This document shows positions 16,617-26,694 of a stretch of DNA of 64,000 nt, piece after piece. The translations under genes and the position numbers were made by a program. The stretch's first letter is position 1; every line of letters starts with the position of its first letter. A model generated the notes under the pieces. That model worked only from the letters and a program-made list of their open reading frames with translations, had not been told where the DNA came from and ran no database searches. The stretch comes from Chloroflexota bacterium (lineage in GTDB: Bacteria; Chloroflexota; Anaerolineae; Anaerolineales; Villigracilaceae). The stretch lies in contig JACRMH010000012.1 of assembly GCA_016219545.1 (NCBI GenBank), forward strand, positions 1 to 64,000. Reading direction: 5' to 3'.

Positions 16617-19600
16617 TCAACACTTTTTATAAGGATGATGTATTCGATATAGATATTGATCATAAGTGCTAATTACAGAATACACGTCTGTTTCTCCACC
16701 AGAGCATGGAAACCTATACCTATCGCTGATGTATCCGTGTTGATTGGGCCCTAATCCGATAACTGGATGTTGCACCTCGGACGCACGCAATATCTCAATG
16801 TCATATCCCATGTTTCCATTTAGGAACGACGTAGAGCTATACTTCATATTATTTACAATCTCAGCTGCTCGCGACAACCTAAGCAGATAATTATCGTCAC
16901 TCTTATGCTTGTTAGTTATATCCTCCGGGCTATCACCACTCTTAAGGACAGTGTAGATTGAATCTAAGGACTGATAATAATCTCCAACCCAATTCATTAG
17001 ACAGTTAAAGGTTGCGGAAGAACAATAGATTCCTGCCCAATCAAGGAATCTATGCTGTGGAATTTGTTTGAATAATGGGTATGCCTGAGGGTTATCATAC
17101 CAACCGGCCAATTCTCTATATTGGAGTTCAGTAAGCATACTGTCTAAGTCGCCTCCATACTGATCGTATATCCATCTGGCATTTTCCCCATCCTCTGTCA
17201 ATTTGTTTGGATCTGAATCAATAGGATACCACCATGATGGAACTTTCCTAAAGCCGTATGGAGTTGTTCCTGAATCTGCGCAATCTTCCTGGGTGTTGCA
17301 TTCACTGTGACCGCTTGGATCAACATAATTCAATGGCGAATTATTGACATACGCATACCTATCCAGCCCCTGCACTCCGCCAGGGACAATTGAATCCGCC
17401 TGTGCAAATCGTCCCATAGACGGGTCGTACCAGCGAGCCCCATAATACATCAACCCAAAGTCGCTGGAATATGAGTACTGACCCGTGTACTGATACTTGG
17501 TCGCCCCATTATCAGAAGCGGAGCGAGTCTCGCCCCAGGCTTTGTATTGCTGGTAGGATGGATCCCCACCAGTCGCATTAGTCACAACGCTGGTTGAACC
17601 CAAGTGATCGCTTATCAGGTATTTCAATTCACCGTTCTTCCTCATCGCAATCCGTTGACTGCCTGCATAATAATACTTGGTAACGACACCGTCAGCTACC
17701 TCATAGTAATTGCCCACGAAGTAGGTGGTCGAAGTTCCAATTTCTGTTGTTAATTCAGACTTCACACGACTCCCGTCGCCGTTGTAGGTAAAGTCCGCCT
17801 GCGAGAAAATGGAAGCAGGCGCACTTTGCCCAAAAGTTGTTTGTGGAGCAGAGGCAGGTCCGTAAATTGGAGGCGGGGGTGGATAACTAATCGGGGTAGA
17901 AGTAGGTATGGGAATCTCAGTTGGTGTAGCGGTAGGAGTAGAGGTGGGAGTCGGTGAAGCCGTAGGAATTGGAGTTGGGGTTGGGGGCAAGGATGCATGA
18001 GAACTTACCTGCACCAATCGGTTTTCCGCATCATAAGCCAGGTCAAAAGTGCGCATGTCAATATCACGCTGGATCATATTACCGTTGGCATCATAATCGT
18101 ACCTATTGCCATTGGAAAGAGAAGTAACCGCATGAACGTGAGCCAGATCGCCGTAAGTATACGCCACGTCGCTGGAAGGGTAGGTCAGGTCACTTTTCAG
18201 CGCAAGATTGCCCGAAACCGGATCATAACTATAGGATTCAGAATACTGTCCATTAGTGCCACCAACTGCGGATGCAGATGTGATCCGGTTCAGCGCATCA
18301 TAGGTAAAGATTTGGGTCTGCGGGACGCCTGCAGCGAGCGAATCCAGAATGGTTAACGCATTCCCATTCTTATCGTATGTATAGGAAAGGCTTTGCAGGC
18401 TGGTCGTACTAGTGGCTGAGACGGAAGAAAGCAGTCCACCCATGTCAACTGTGTTCCATGCAAAGTAATTGAAGGTCTTGTTGATGATGTTATTGCCATA
18501 TTGCATCAACTTGAGCCTGCCTGCCTCGTCATAGTGCATATCATTCATGTATGTGCCACCCGTACTGCTGGTAAGGCTCTTTAAGGTGCCATCGGTATTG
18601 TACCAATAAGTGAGTTGCTCATTATCCTCCGGGTAGGTCATTTTCTCGATCTGGCCGCCGGTGTTATAAACCCAGAAAGTGTCAAATGTAGAAAGCGAGT
18701 CCGCGATCGTTTTTGATTCGTGAATGAGGTGTCCGCGATCATCGTATGCCCACGAAGTGGAGCCGCTCGTATCGCTCATGGAGGTGCGGCGTCCTTTACC
18801 GTTCACGCCCTCATCATAAGAGAAGTCTACACTGAATGGTACTGGCGTACCGCAACCACTACTTGAGTAGCTCTTGCCATCCAAACGGTTGAGAGCATCA
18901 TAGTACAGACAGGTATACTGGTTCTTCGCATCCTTCTGTGACTTGAGGTTGCCGAGCGCGTCATAGGTGTAGGACCACGAACCCATATCAGGATCGTTCA
19001 TATTTTTCTTACGTCCCAAAATGTCATAATCAATATGAGTAGTATTCCCGGCACGTATGGCATCAGTCAGTCGGTCAAACGCATCGTATTGGTAGGAAAT
19101 ATCAGGCCCTGTTGGCGCATCCACAAGGGTGGTGCGTCCGCGCGTGTCGGTAGTGGTAATGGTCTGGTTTCCTTTGGGGTCGGTCACCGTGGTGGTCAGG
19201 TCGCCATAACTATAATTAACACTGGTTTGATTAGGGGCGGTGGTAGAAATAGTGCGTCCGATCACATCATAAGCAGTACTACTAAAGGGTTTTGTGAAAT
19301 CCTGAGGATGGAAATCAGGGGTGGCAACCTCATCAACCTCCACAGTTGGGTCTATCGGGTAGGGCACGGTTTGCTTCTCCAAGCGCCCTGTTGGATCATA
19401 TTTATACTCAACTACCACATTCTTCAACAGCCCATCCACAACCGCCCTGACTGTCTGGGTTTGGATCTGTCGCCCAGCACCATCGTAGAAGCGGCTCAAA
19501 CGAATCTTGGCAGTATCGTTCACTTTCTGAACCAAGTCAACTTGGAAGGGAATCCGGTCATCATGATATTTGATTGTAAGCGTGGCAGGGGAATCGCCAG

Positions 19601-22600
19601 GTGCGGTAATTGTATCCACACGTCCGAATCCATCGTAGGTTGCGCTGGTTGTTGCAAAATTGGCATCTGTCACACTGGTGGGAAGACCGAGGGAATACTC
19701 GTAAATTGTACTAACGCTTTGTTCAAGTTCATTAGTCACTTTAGTAGGGTACGTGTTATAGCCATCCGTATCATACACCGTAGTTGTTGTTTGTTTGCTT
19801 GAGACCGGTGGATTGGAATCAGAAGTGCCATATTCTGAATAAGCCGATTGAGTCAATATATTCCCATATGAATCGTAGGTCATCGAAGTTTGGGCATAAT
19901 GTTCTACGTTATCCCAATTGCCTGCCCAGACGCGCTGTGTAATCAGGTTGGGATAGTTCACCAAATTTACAGTGTTTTCATAGAAATATAAGGTTTGGGC
20001 AAGCCTATCGTTATTATGCGCGGGGTCGGTCACGGTCTGACTTGCAGGGCGATTGACAATATAAGCACTAGTATCGAGGGAATACTCTGTCTGAGTGACA
20101 CGGTATGGGGACCAACTCCCATTGATGCCCGAATACTCCGTGACAGTCGCAACATTTCCATATTCTGCTGTGTAGGTATATACCTGCTTTTTCCCAACAA
20201 ACCTAGAGTCGCCGTTATAGTTGCGGCTCTCGGTGGTGGTCGGGCGATTCCATGCAATATTAAGATCTGTGTAAGACGTCAACCCGGGAGCTGCCAAGTC
20301 GGGAATACTGTTAGTGTCATCCGTGTCATATTGAACGATAGATTCATACTTTGTAATGGTTTCTGTATAAGGGGTACCTTCGGCGTACATACCCAAAGAT
20401 AAAGTCCCGTTCAAGATGTTCTCTTCAAATTGCCAGGCCTTGCCAGCCGGCATAGTTGTCACTACTTCGCCAGAGACAGATGGGTCATTTGCCTGCCACA
20501 TGCGAATGCGAAGGCCATTGGAATCATCCACGAAGAACATGATTACGTACCAGGTATCCAGTTTAAAATCGGTCCCAGACATCAATTGAGGGAAGGGGTA
20601 TTTCGGAATCAAGAGAACCGCCCCCAAAAGTGGATCAAGATGCACCCTAAAAGAAGATCCGTTGCTGACGAGCCCCACTGTTGCTTCAGCTGGATCGCCG
20701 CTAGTGCCACCAGCGCTGCTCAACCTTATGCGGGCAATCGCCACATTTCCGCTGGTAAGGGTGCTAGCCGCACGCCTTAGCCTGACTGTTGGCCCTCCTC
20801 GAAAATTTGTTGATTCTACATTACCGTCATAATCAATCTGAGACACACCTGTGACCGAATGAGTACTGCCAGTGGCAACCCAATCACTGTTGATTGAGTC
20901 CATGCTGTCGTAGAAATTTTGTTTCATCACTAGAGTGTCATAAGGTTTTCCCTTAAGATTATCGGTCTGGTTGAACCAGGTGAGGGTCGCCAGCCCGGCA
21001 GGGTCTATAACCTCGGACATAGAACTTCCGCGGAATTCGCGTAATTTCTGGGTATAAAGTTTTCTTGAAGTAGTCTCTGCCTTGACTGCCGCCGCTGAAT
21101 TATCTTTAGTATTTGGGGAGGCGTTATCGTAGTTGTAAACGTAGGTGGAGGCCGGCCCGTTCTGCTGTGTTGTCACAGTCCGTTGCGTAACGAAATACTC
21201 TTGCGGCATTTGAATAACCTGAACATCTTTAAAGAAACAGTCATTGCATGTCAATTCAATTTTTGTCTCAGTTGGATTGTATTCAACGGGCATTTCCAGC
21301 GGATCCTGGAACTCAACTTCTACATTTGTAGATACGGTTTTGTTGGGTTTTATTGTCGTCTCACTATTGCTTATTACCTCGCGGAACCCCCTTATCACGG
21401 CATGAGTGCCTGTGCCGGAGATGGACCGAACTTTTACATAAAACCAGTAAAATGACCCGAGTTTTAACATATTTTCAGGAATGGTATGAACTGCAGTGGC
21501 TGAGTTGCCACTTCCTCCAACTAGTAAATATTTTGGCGTACTACATCGAACGACCCCTGTCCCTGCCACTCGTTCCCATGTTGTTAAAGGATTACTATAG
21601 TTGCACTCATCTCCATTAGATCCAAATGTGGTTTTGAAGTTACGCAAATCCTTGTTTAAATCGTCAAAGTATTTCCAGCGCCGTGCATAGGTCATCTGCA
21701 CTTCGCCACCCTGTCCGTTATTAACCTTGGTCAGGTGCATGCTGTCGCCATAAGTGAACTGTACCGCAGGCAGTGTGGAACCATCCGAACCGTATTCCTT
21801 CACACTAAGCAGTGTTGATGTTTTGCCTCCAGCGCTCCAGACAAAATTCGGATAAATGATGTTGGTGGTGGCAGTGTTTGGGGCATACGATAGCACGTAT
21901 CGCTTGACATTTGTCCAGGTCCCGGGATTGTATTGAATGTCAACTTCGCTCAGACGTTTCGTGCCATACAAAGCACGCGAATTTATATTAGTCCAGGAAC
22001 TTTGATAATCCGTTCTGACTGCTGCATCCTGGACAAATACAACTCGATATTTATTATTGGGATACGTAATGGTATCGGGATAAACAGCAATCTGATTGGA
22101 GCAACCGCCGCTCTTGGTTTCTGTAGAATAAGTATAAGATAAGGTGTTGTCGTTTATGTCCGTAACAGATGTTAGGGACCAACGCCAGGTCAGATCAAGA
22201 GTTGTTGCACAGCCATTCGAGGAGTTGGTCTTGGCCGTAGTGCTGAAGACGTATTTTGTACCGTCTTTGGACCAAGCTGTCCACGTATTGACGCTGCTGC
22301 TACTATCAAACTCGACCTTCATAAAGGATTGATCGGCTGTATTGTAGGTGGTCACGTTTCCACTGGCGTTGACACTGATGGGTAGCAGTAACCCGCTTAC
22401 CCCTCCGGCAGAGATCGAGAAAGTGTCATCCTCAGGAACATTATCAGTCCCGTGCATGTTGCGAGTGATCGCGCCGGTATCCAAACTCCAACCCATGCCC
22501 ACCCAGGAAGGCTGGGAGAAGGTGTAGGATTCGTCGATCACTTGGCTGTTATAGGTCAGGGCAAGTGATGGCTGCAACCTGCCCTGACCGGGCGGAGTCC

Positions 22601-23663
22601 ATAAGTTAATGGCATATGTACCCGCACCAGTGAAGTCTGACACCTTAAACGAATCAACAGTGGGCAAGCTCTGGCTTTGCCAGTTATTAGCCTTGTAATC
22701 GAAAACGGTCAAATGGTCGCTTTGCACTGTAAGAGTATTGTTTACCGTGTCCACTACAGTTTCCATCGGGAACCAGTCCGATTGAATTGGGTCATAGTAG
22801 TAGATAGATAGGCTTTGCTCATCCCAGCCAAAGATGTTTGCTTCATCGTAATTGATCTGAATGGTGACAGGGTTGGAAAACTTGGTCACATTTTTCTGCG
22901 AATTCTTATCCACAGCTATGATCTCAACTGGATTCCAGGAAAGAGATGTGCCATGTAACGCACTTGAGTCTGGCTGGCGAATATCCATTAATAGGGGAGA
23001 TGCGCTCGCATTGGATGGAACTGAAATATTGACCTTGGCATCGCGACTGGCGATCTTTGAGGTTAGTTTCTGATTTGTTTCCGCAAGGGGTTGATCGATC
23101 AGGATGGAGTTGAAATTAAGGATTTCCCCGTTTGACACCAATTCAAAGGTAAATGACAAGGGCAATTCTGCGTAACTCAGAACTTTCCAAACGATAGTGC
23201 CAGTATCTGCCTTGGGCGTAATCGTGACGGAGCCGTCGGTATTGGGCACATCCTTAGTGTTAACAGGAAGAACGCCGTTTGGCGGGCGGGCGACAATGGA
23301 GAGGTTGGCTTTTTGGTCTGCTGTGCCACCTATGAGATCCCATTTTATGATAATGGGTTTTCCTGGTGTATAGATTGCAGGTTCGGCAGAGAGATTTATT
23401 TGGAGAGGTTGAATTACTGGGGCTTGTAATTGCGCCTGTTTGGCGATTTCTTCCGATAGGATCGGTACGATTGCTTGTTGAGGGGAATTGGGACTTCCAA
23501 GGGTAAGCCCCTTGGAAATATCGTTCTTTGTAGTAGGAGCTTCACTGGCTGAATGATTAATTTGAGCCTGCGCCTTTACGGACGGTGTGAATGTGCCAAA
23601 GACCATTGAAAATATCAGAATGACCTGACTGGTAATACCCACGATTCGTTTGATTGTATTCAT
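16617..23663 (-). CDS. Secreted RHS repeat protein with unknown C-terminal tip
   Basis: A 2348-aa secreted protein. In order: signal peptide (residues 1-31, ending V-K-A), Ig-like region (about 50-170), a region with D-H-L-T-V-F-D-Y (about 320), an SpvB/TcC-like N-region (about 340-460, G-R-L-Q-P-S-L-A-L-T-Y-N-S and W-V-G-M-G-W-S-L-D), a jelly-roll-like middle, many RHS/YD repeats (about 1330-1885), a Pro/Thr linker (about 1887-1934), the RHS core ending Y-V-N-N-S-P-L-N-Y-V-D-P-S-G (about 2008-2118) and a 229-residue tip (from about 2120). RHS shells encapsulate C-terminal toxins or act as adhesins. The tip has six cysteines and no motif I recognise. AGGAGG precedes the ATG. No immunity gene is evident next to the tip. 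Confidence 0.9.
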   Translation of the reverse strand: MNTIKRIVGITSQVILIFSMVFGTFTPSVKAQAQINHSASEAPTTKNDISKGLTLGSPNSPQQAIVPILSEEIAKQAQLQAPVIQPLQINLSAEPAIYTPGKPIIIKWDLIGGTADQKANLSIVARPPNGVLPVNTKDVPNTDGSVTITPKADTGTIVWKVLSYAELPLSFTFELVSNGEILNFNSILIDQPLAETNQKLTSKIASRDAKVNISVPSNASASPLLMDIRQPDSSALHGTSLSWNPVEIIAVDKNSQKNVTKFSNPVTIQINYDEANIFGWDEQSLSIYYYDPIQSDWFPMETVVDTVNNTLTVQSDHLTVFDYKANNWQSQSLPTVDSFKVSDFTGAGTYAINLWTPPGQGRLQPSLALTYNSQVIDESYTFSQPSWVGMGWSLDTGAITRNMHGTDNVPEDDTFSISAGGVSGLLLPISVNASGNVTTYNTADQSFMKVEFDSSSSVNTWTAWSKDGTKYVFSTTAKTNSSNGCATTLDLTWRWSLTSVTDINDNTLSYTYSTETKSGGCSNQIAVYPDTITYPNNKYRVVFVQDAAVRTDYQSSWTNINSRALYGTKRLSEVDIQYNPGTWTNVKRYVLSYAPNTATTNIIYPNFVWSAGGKTSTLLSVKEYGSDGSTLPAVQFTYGDSMHLTKVNNGQGGEVQMTYARRWKYFDDLNKDLRNFKTTFGSNGDECNYSNPLTTWERVAGTGVVRCSTPKYLLVGGSGNSATAVHTIPENMLKLGSFYWFYVKVRSISGTGTHAVIRGFREVISNSETTIKPNKTVSTNVEVEFQDPLEMPVEYNPTETKIELTCNDCFFKDVQVIQMPQEYFVTQRTVTTQQNGPASTYVYNYDNASPNTKDNSAAAVKAETTSRKLYTQKLREFRGSSMSEVIDPAGLATLTWFNQTDNLKGKPYDTLVMKQNFYDSMDSINSDWVATGSTHSVTGVSQIDYDGNVESTNFRGGPTVRLRRAASTLTSGNVAIARIRLSSAGGTSGDPAEATVGLVSNGSSFRVHLDPLLGAVLLIPKYPFPQLMSGTDFKLDTWYVIMFFVDDSNGLRIRMWQANDPSVSGEVVTTMPAGKAWQFEENILNGTLSLGMYAEGTPYTETITKYESIVQYDTDDTNSIPDLAAPGLTSYTDLNIAWNRPTTTESRNYNGDSRFVGKKQVYTYTAEYGNVATVTEYSGINGSWSPYRVTQTEYSLDTSAYIVNRPASQTVTDPAHNNDRLAQTLYFYENTVNLVNYPNLITQRVWAGNWDNVEHYAQTSMTYDSYGNILTQSAYSEYGTSDSNPPVSSKQTTTTVYDTDGYNTYPTKVTNELEQSVSTIYEYSLGLPTSVTDANFATTSATYDGFGRVDTITAPGDSPATLTIKYHDDRIPFQVDLVQKVNDTAKIRLSRFYDGAGRQIQTQTVRAVVDGLLKNVVVEYKYDPTGRLEKQTVPYPIDPTVEVDEVATPDFHPQDFTKPFSSTAYDVIGRTISTTAPNQTSVNYSYGDLTTTVTDPKGNQTITTTDTRGRTTLVDAPTGPDISYQYDAFDRLTDAIRAGNTTHIDYDILGRKKNMNDPDMGSWSYTYDALGNLKSQKDAKNQYTCLYYDALNRLDGKSYSSSGCGTPVPFSVDFSYDEGVNGKGRRTSMSDTSGSTSWAYDDRGHLIHESKTIADSLSTFDTFWVYNTGGQIEKMTYPEDNEQLTYWYNTDGTLKSLTSSTGGTYMNDMHYDEAGRLKLMQYGNNIINKTFNYFAWNTVDMGGLLSSVSATSTTSLQSLSYTYDKNGNALTILDSLAAGVPQTQIFTYDALNRITSASAVGGTNGQYSESYSYDPVSGNLALKSDLTYPSSDVAYTYGDLAHVHAVTSLSNGNRYDYDANGNMIQRDIDMRTFDLAYDAENRLVQVSSHASLPPTPTPIPTASPTPTSTPTATPTEIPIPTSTPISYPPPPPIYGPASAPQTTFGQSAPASIFSQADFTYNGDGSRVKSELTTEIGTSTTYFVGNYYEVADGVVTKYYYAGSQRIAMRKNGELKYLISDHLGSTSVVTNATGGDPSYQQYKAWGETRSASDNGATKYQYTGQYSYSSDFGLMYYGARWYDPSMGRFAQADSIVPGGVQGLDRYAYVNNSPLNYVDPSGHSECNTQEDCADSGTTPYGFRKVPSWWYPIDSDPNKLTEDGENARWIYDQYGGDLDSMLTELQYRELAGWYDNPQAYPLFKQIPQHRFLDWAGIYCSSATFNCLMNWVGDYYQSLDSIYTVLKSGDSPEDITNKHKSDDNYLLRLSRAAEIVNNMKYSSTSFLNGNMGYDIEILRASEVQHPVIGLGPNQHGYISDRYRFPCSGGETDVYSVISTYDQYLYRIHHPYKKC
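17860..18001 (-). repeat. Pro/Thr-rich low-complexity linker within the RHS gene
   Basis: The DNA encodes P-T-P-T-P-I-P-T-A-S-P-T-P-T-S-T-P-T and then P-P-P-P-P in frame, between the YD repeats and the RHS core. It is compositionally like the linkers that follow the lipobox in nearby lipoproteins. Its position inside an RHS protein, just before the core, is unusual. Confidence 0.8.
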
Positions 23664-23904
23664 TTTGCCTCCTGTTGTTTACAATCAGAATCCGACCCCT
23701 GATTGTTTGAAAAAATGAAGATGTTTGTTACTAGAATTGGAGCAGCCTAACTGATGGTAGGCTTCAAAACAGGCTTCAAAAGATTAAATTAATATGAGAA
23801 GATGCGTGGGTTGGATATATATTTATAAACAATAACGAAAATAAATATTCCAACTATGAAGAAATCTATTTTCCCTCCTATATATTCTGATATCTTTGGT
23901 GTCT

Positions 23905-24018
23905 AGCGATAGTGAGATCGAACTTGAGGAATTTCAAACTGCGTTGATACCTGCCAGCGTAGGCAGGTATCAATTTTTACCTTTGGGGAATTGTCGCGCT
24001 TTGAAGGCTGGTGCGTAA
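23905..24018 (+). pseudogene. In-frame copy of the manA 3' end
   Basis: The last 37 codons of a mannose-6-phosphate isomerase. Over 111 nt there are no gaps relative to 15087-15197. By my hand count about 80 percent of bases agree, and the reading frame stays open: E-L-E-E-F-Q-T-A-L-I-P-A-S-V-G-R-Y-Q matches the manA end. No start codon or rest of the gene is upstream. The same inverted repeat (23944-23973) is preserved. As with the real manA end, a minus-strand propeller lipoprotein ends shortly downstream (24088). The rest of 23664-23904 is AT-rich without a supported gene and should hold the RHS promoter. Confidence 0.85.
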
Positions 24019-24087
24019 GATGACTTGGCAACTGTGTGGAATGTAATATGTTGCTAAGCATTTACTCAACCATTTTCAAAAAGATTT

Positions 24088-25356
24088 TTATGGTGAAACT
24101 AACCAGTCAATAACGTGAATATTATCTGCAATTGGAGCAATCGTTTCTTGTGTGACATTGATTAACAATGATTGAAAAACATCATTCTCAGATTTTTGAT
24201 AATCTACCACTAAGTAATTCCCCGCTGGCGACCATACCGGCTTTGCTGTTTTATTATAGGGCAGTCCAGAAATACAATAGTTAATTACCTTGCCACTATC
24301 GATATTCAAGACAACCAATTGTGGAACCTGCAATCGTCCGATTTGTAGCCAAAATGCTATACTTTTTCCATCCGGTGACCAAGAATAGTGATTAATTGTT
24401 ATGTGTCCAGGGTAATAATCTGTAAAGTGGGTGAGTTGGTTAATATTTCCATTTGTATCAATTGTAAAGAGTTCTTGCCCCGGCCAAGTGCTTGATTTTT
24501 CGCCTACTTTGGATACCAGACCAGTAATTAAAACCTGAGTTCCTTCCGGAGACCACTTGGGCAAAGAAGTTGCGCTCAATTCAACTGGCAGCGTTGCAAG
24601 GATTTGTTTATTCACCATATCCCATAGTGCAACATAATTGACATAACCCGGATTAACTTTTGATAGTGGATACAATACCCGGGTAAAGTCTGGGGAATAA
24701 ATGTAATTTATTAAATTCCAATTAACATAATTGACCTGATTAAGGTCAGGATAAGTTGAGTCGATTTCATGATCTTCCCCAGAATTCACATCCAGCAAAA
24801 TGATGGTTTCGGGATTGTAAATGGATGACTGCAGGTCAGCTTGCTTGGCAATCAAGATATGTTGATTGTCTGGCCACGACGCTATACGGCCCCAATCACT
24901 TTTCCATGCGAATTCTTTTTGTGTAACACCCGCTGAGTTGACAATCAGTAATTTTATCGTTTGTGCTGGAGGAGTTGTAGTTATAATCGATAGCGCAACA
25001 GATTTTTTGTCTGGTGAAACGATAAAATCAAATGGAGCAATGTCAGGTCCTAATTGAAGTTCTGTCCTATCGTTGCTTGAGGGGTTGAAAAAAAACGACG
25101 CAGATCGATCCCCTATAGAGTAGCCAAGCAAAATACCCTTTAAGTCTGGTGAAATTTTTTCAATAGGCACAGTTTTCAAACACCGATTCTCCACAGGATC
25201 AACCGTATTCTTAATGGAATTGGTTGGAAGAATCTGTGATGGGGCAATCGTTACAGTCGGCGATGGAGTTAGCTGCACCATCGGACTAACTGGCATGCAT
25301 CCAGCCAAAGTAATAAATGGAAGCAAACAAAGAGTTAACAAAGGTAAAGTTTTCAT
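24088..25356 (-). CDS. Beta-propeller lipoprotein (paralogue 2)
   Basis: About 422 aa. The signal peptide M-K-T-L-P-L-L-T-L-C-L-L-P-F ends in L-A-G-C, followed by a Pro/Thr/Ser linker and then propeller blades with S-P-D-K-K-S-V-A, S-P-D-F-T-R-V-L, S-P-E-G-T-Q-V-L and S-P-D-G-K-S-I-A-F. The C-terminus I-D-W-L-V-S-P resembles paralogue 1, while the signal peptide resembles paralogue 4. I use ATG 25356, which gives a normal signal peptide; a TTG at 25395 would extend it. It follows the next lipoprotein gene by 23 bp on the same strand, so co-transcription is likely. Confidence 0.78.
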   Translation of the reverse strand: MKTLPLLTLCLLPFITLAGCMPVSPMVQLTPSPTVTIAPSQILPTNSIKNTVDPVENRCLKTVPIEKISPDLKGILLGYSIGDRSASFFFNPSSNDRTELQLGPDIAPFDFIVSPDKKSVALSIITTTPPAQTIKLLIVNSAGVTQKEFAWKSDWGRIASWPDNQHILIAKQADLQSSIYNPETIILLDVNSGEDHEIDSTYPDLNQVNYVNWNLINYIYSPDFTRVLYPLSKVNPGYVNYVALWDMVNKQILATLPVELSATSLPKWSPEGTQVLITGLVSKVGEKSSTWPGQELFTIDTNGNINQLTHFTDYYPGHITINHYSWSPDGKSIAFWLQIGRLQVPQLVVLNIDSGKVINYCISGLPYNKTAKPVWSPAGNYLVVDYQKSENDVFQSLLINVTQETIAPIADNIHVIDWLVSP

Positions 25357-25379
25357 TATCGAGTTTATCTTCGATTGAC

Positions 25380-26609
25380 TTATGGCGCCATCCAATCTTC
25401 CACGACCATATTTTGTGGCGTTTCAATGATTGAAATGACTTTACGCACGACATCTATTAAGATTGGCTTTACTTTGCCGTTGGATAATTTTGCGGTTACT
25501 GCCAATTGCTGACCATCCGGACTCCAGGTTATCCAAGATGCCGGGAGAAAAGTAATTTTTTCAGGCAGACAATATGATTTGACGGCAAGAGTTTCTGTAT
25601 CAAGGATCGCAAGCCGCTGTTCGAGATCGTGCCAGTTGGTAACAGGGGCATTGCCAAACCTCAAAAAGAATCCAATATTGCGTCCATCGGGATTCCAGGC
25701 AGGGACAGATACATTTGCAAATTGATATTTCTGATTAAATTTCGATAGTTGTACTACGTTACCATCCACATCCAACTCATATAATTCATTTGGAATATCA
25801 TTGTGATTATTCGGGGAGACGGTAACGAGTTTTTTGCCATTTGGCGACCAACCTGATGCTAAACCGTACCCGACGGTTTCATCCGCCGGCACGACAAAAG
25901 CCAGTGTACTTATTTCTTTTCGGTTATTTATGTCCCATAGCACCAATCTTCCGCCATTTTTCTCATCATAATAGAAAACCCGTTCCAAAGATGAGTCAAG
26001 TGATGTCGGGATCAAACTTTCTGTGTCTGTCTGTATATTGATATGCGGGTTTGACAGGTCAAGATGGATTGTCGTTTCAGTTCCAGTGAATGGATTTAAG
26101 ATCACAACATCGTGGGGCTCCAGACGGGTCAAAATAATAATTCTTTCATTATCGAGCCATCCCCACGGATACCAATCGTTATGTGTCGGAAATGTATTTA
26201 CCACCTGGTCAATGGTCCTGAGAATGTAATAGCAATGATCACCCAAGCAAGCATCGGTAAACATGAGCTTTTTGTTGGGGCTGACAATATACCCGTATAT
26301 AGTTTCATTATGTGGTCCAATACCTGTGGTTTTCTTGCTTTTTATATTCAGAAACAAGTAATCGACTTTACTGTTCCTCGCAATTAGAAATCCGTCGGAA
26401 GTAACGCCATGATCTTTATCTAGTGTTAGTTGGATGCACCCTTCGGCAGGCGGTGTCTGTATATCCATTGTAGATGTCGTGGTGACTGGGGCTGTAAGCG
26501 CTGGTACCGCAATAGTCTCAGTCTCTTTCGGCGCAGACGTATCAACTGAATGTGGCATGCATCCCATTAATAAAAACAATATACTGAAAAAAAAGAACGA
26601 TTTTTTCAT
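25380..26609 (-). CDS. Beta-propeller lipoprotein (paralogue 3)
   Basis: About 409 aa. The signal peptide M-K-K-S-F-F-F-F-S-I ends in L-M-G-C, then a Thr/Pro/Ala linker and a WD40-like propeller (S-P-N-K-K-L-M-F, S-P-N-G-K-K-L-V-T-V, N-P-D-G-R-N-I-G-F, S-P-D-G-Q-Q-L-A-V). It ends V-V-E-D-W-M-A-P. ATG 26609 gives a compact signal peptide; an upstream ATG at 26657 would add 16 residues. The two ends of this gene are duplicated in the deleted pseudogene at 28055-28161. Surface-exposed binding protein by inference. Confidence 0.78.
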   Translation of the reverse strand: MKKSFFFFSILFLLMGCMPHSVDTSAPKETETIAVPALTAPVTTTSTMDIQTPPAEGCIQLTLDKDHGVTSDGFLIARNSKVDYLFLNIKSKKTTGIGPHNETIYGYIVSPNKKLMFTDACLGDHCYYILRTIDQVVNTFPTHNDWYPWGWLDNERIIILTRLEPHDVVILNPFTGTETTIHLDLSNPHINIQTDTESLIPTSLDSSLERVFYYDEKNGGRLVLWDINNRKEISTLAFVVPADETVGYGLASGWSPNGKKLVTVSPNNHNDIPNELYELDVDGNVVQLSKFNQKYQFANVSVPAWNPDGRNIGFFLRFGNAPVTNWHDLEQRLAILDTETLAVKSYCLPEKITFLPASWITWSPDGQQLAVTAKLSNGKVKPILIDVVRKVISIIETPQNMVVEDWMAP

Positions 26610-26694
26610 GTACATACCAAATTCGGTCGCAGGTTCGGGGATGGAATATTTTCGCATAATGTTGCATTGAGTGTAAAAAGATTAGAGCGACTAT

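Noticed and set aside
18000..22400. Several plus-strand open frames inside the RHS gene
   Set aside because: All are antisense to repetitive RHS coding sequence, without ribosome sites or recognisable domains.
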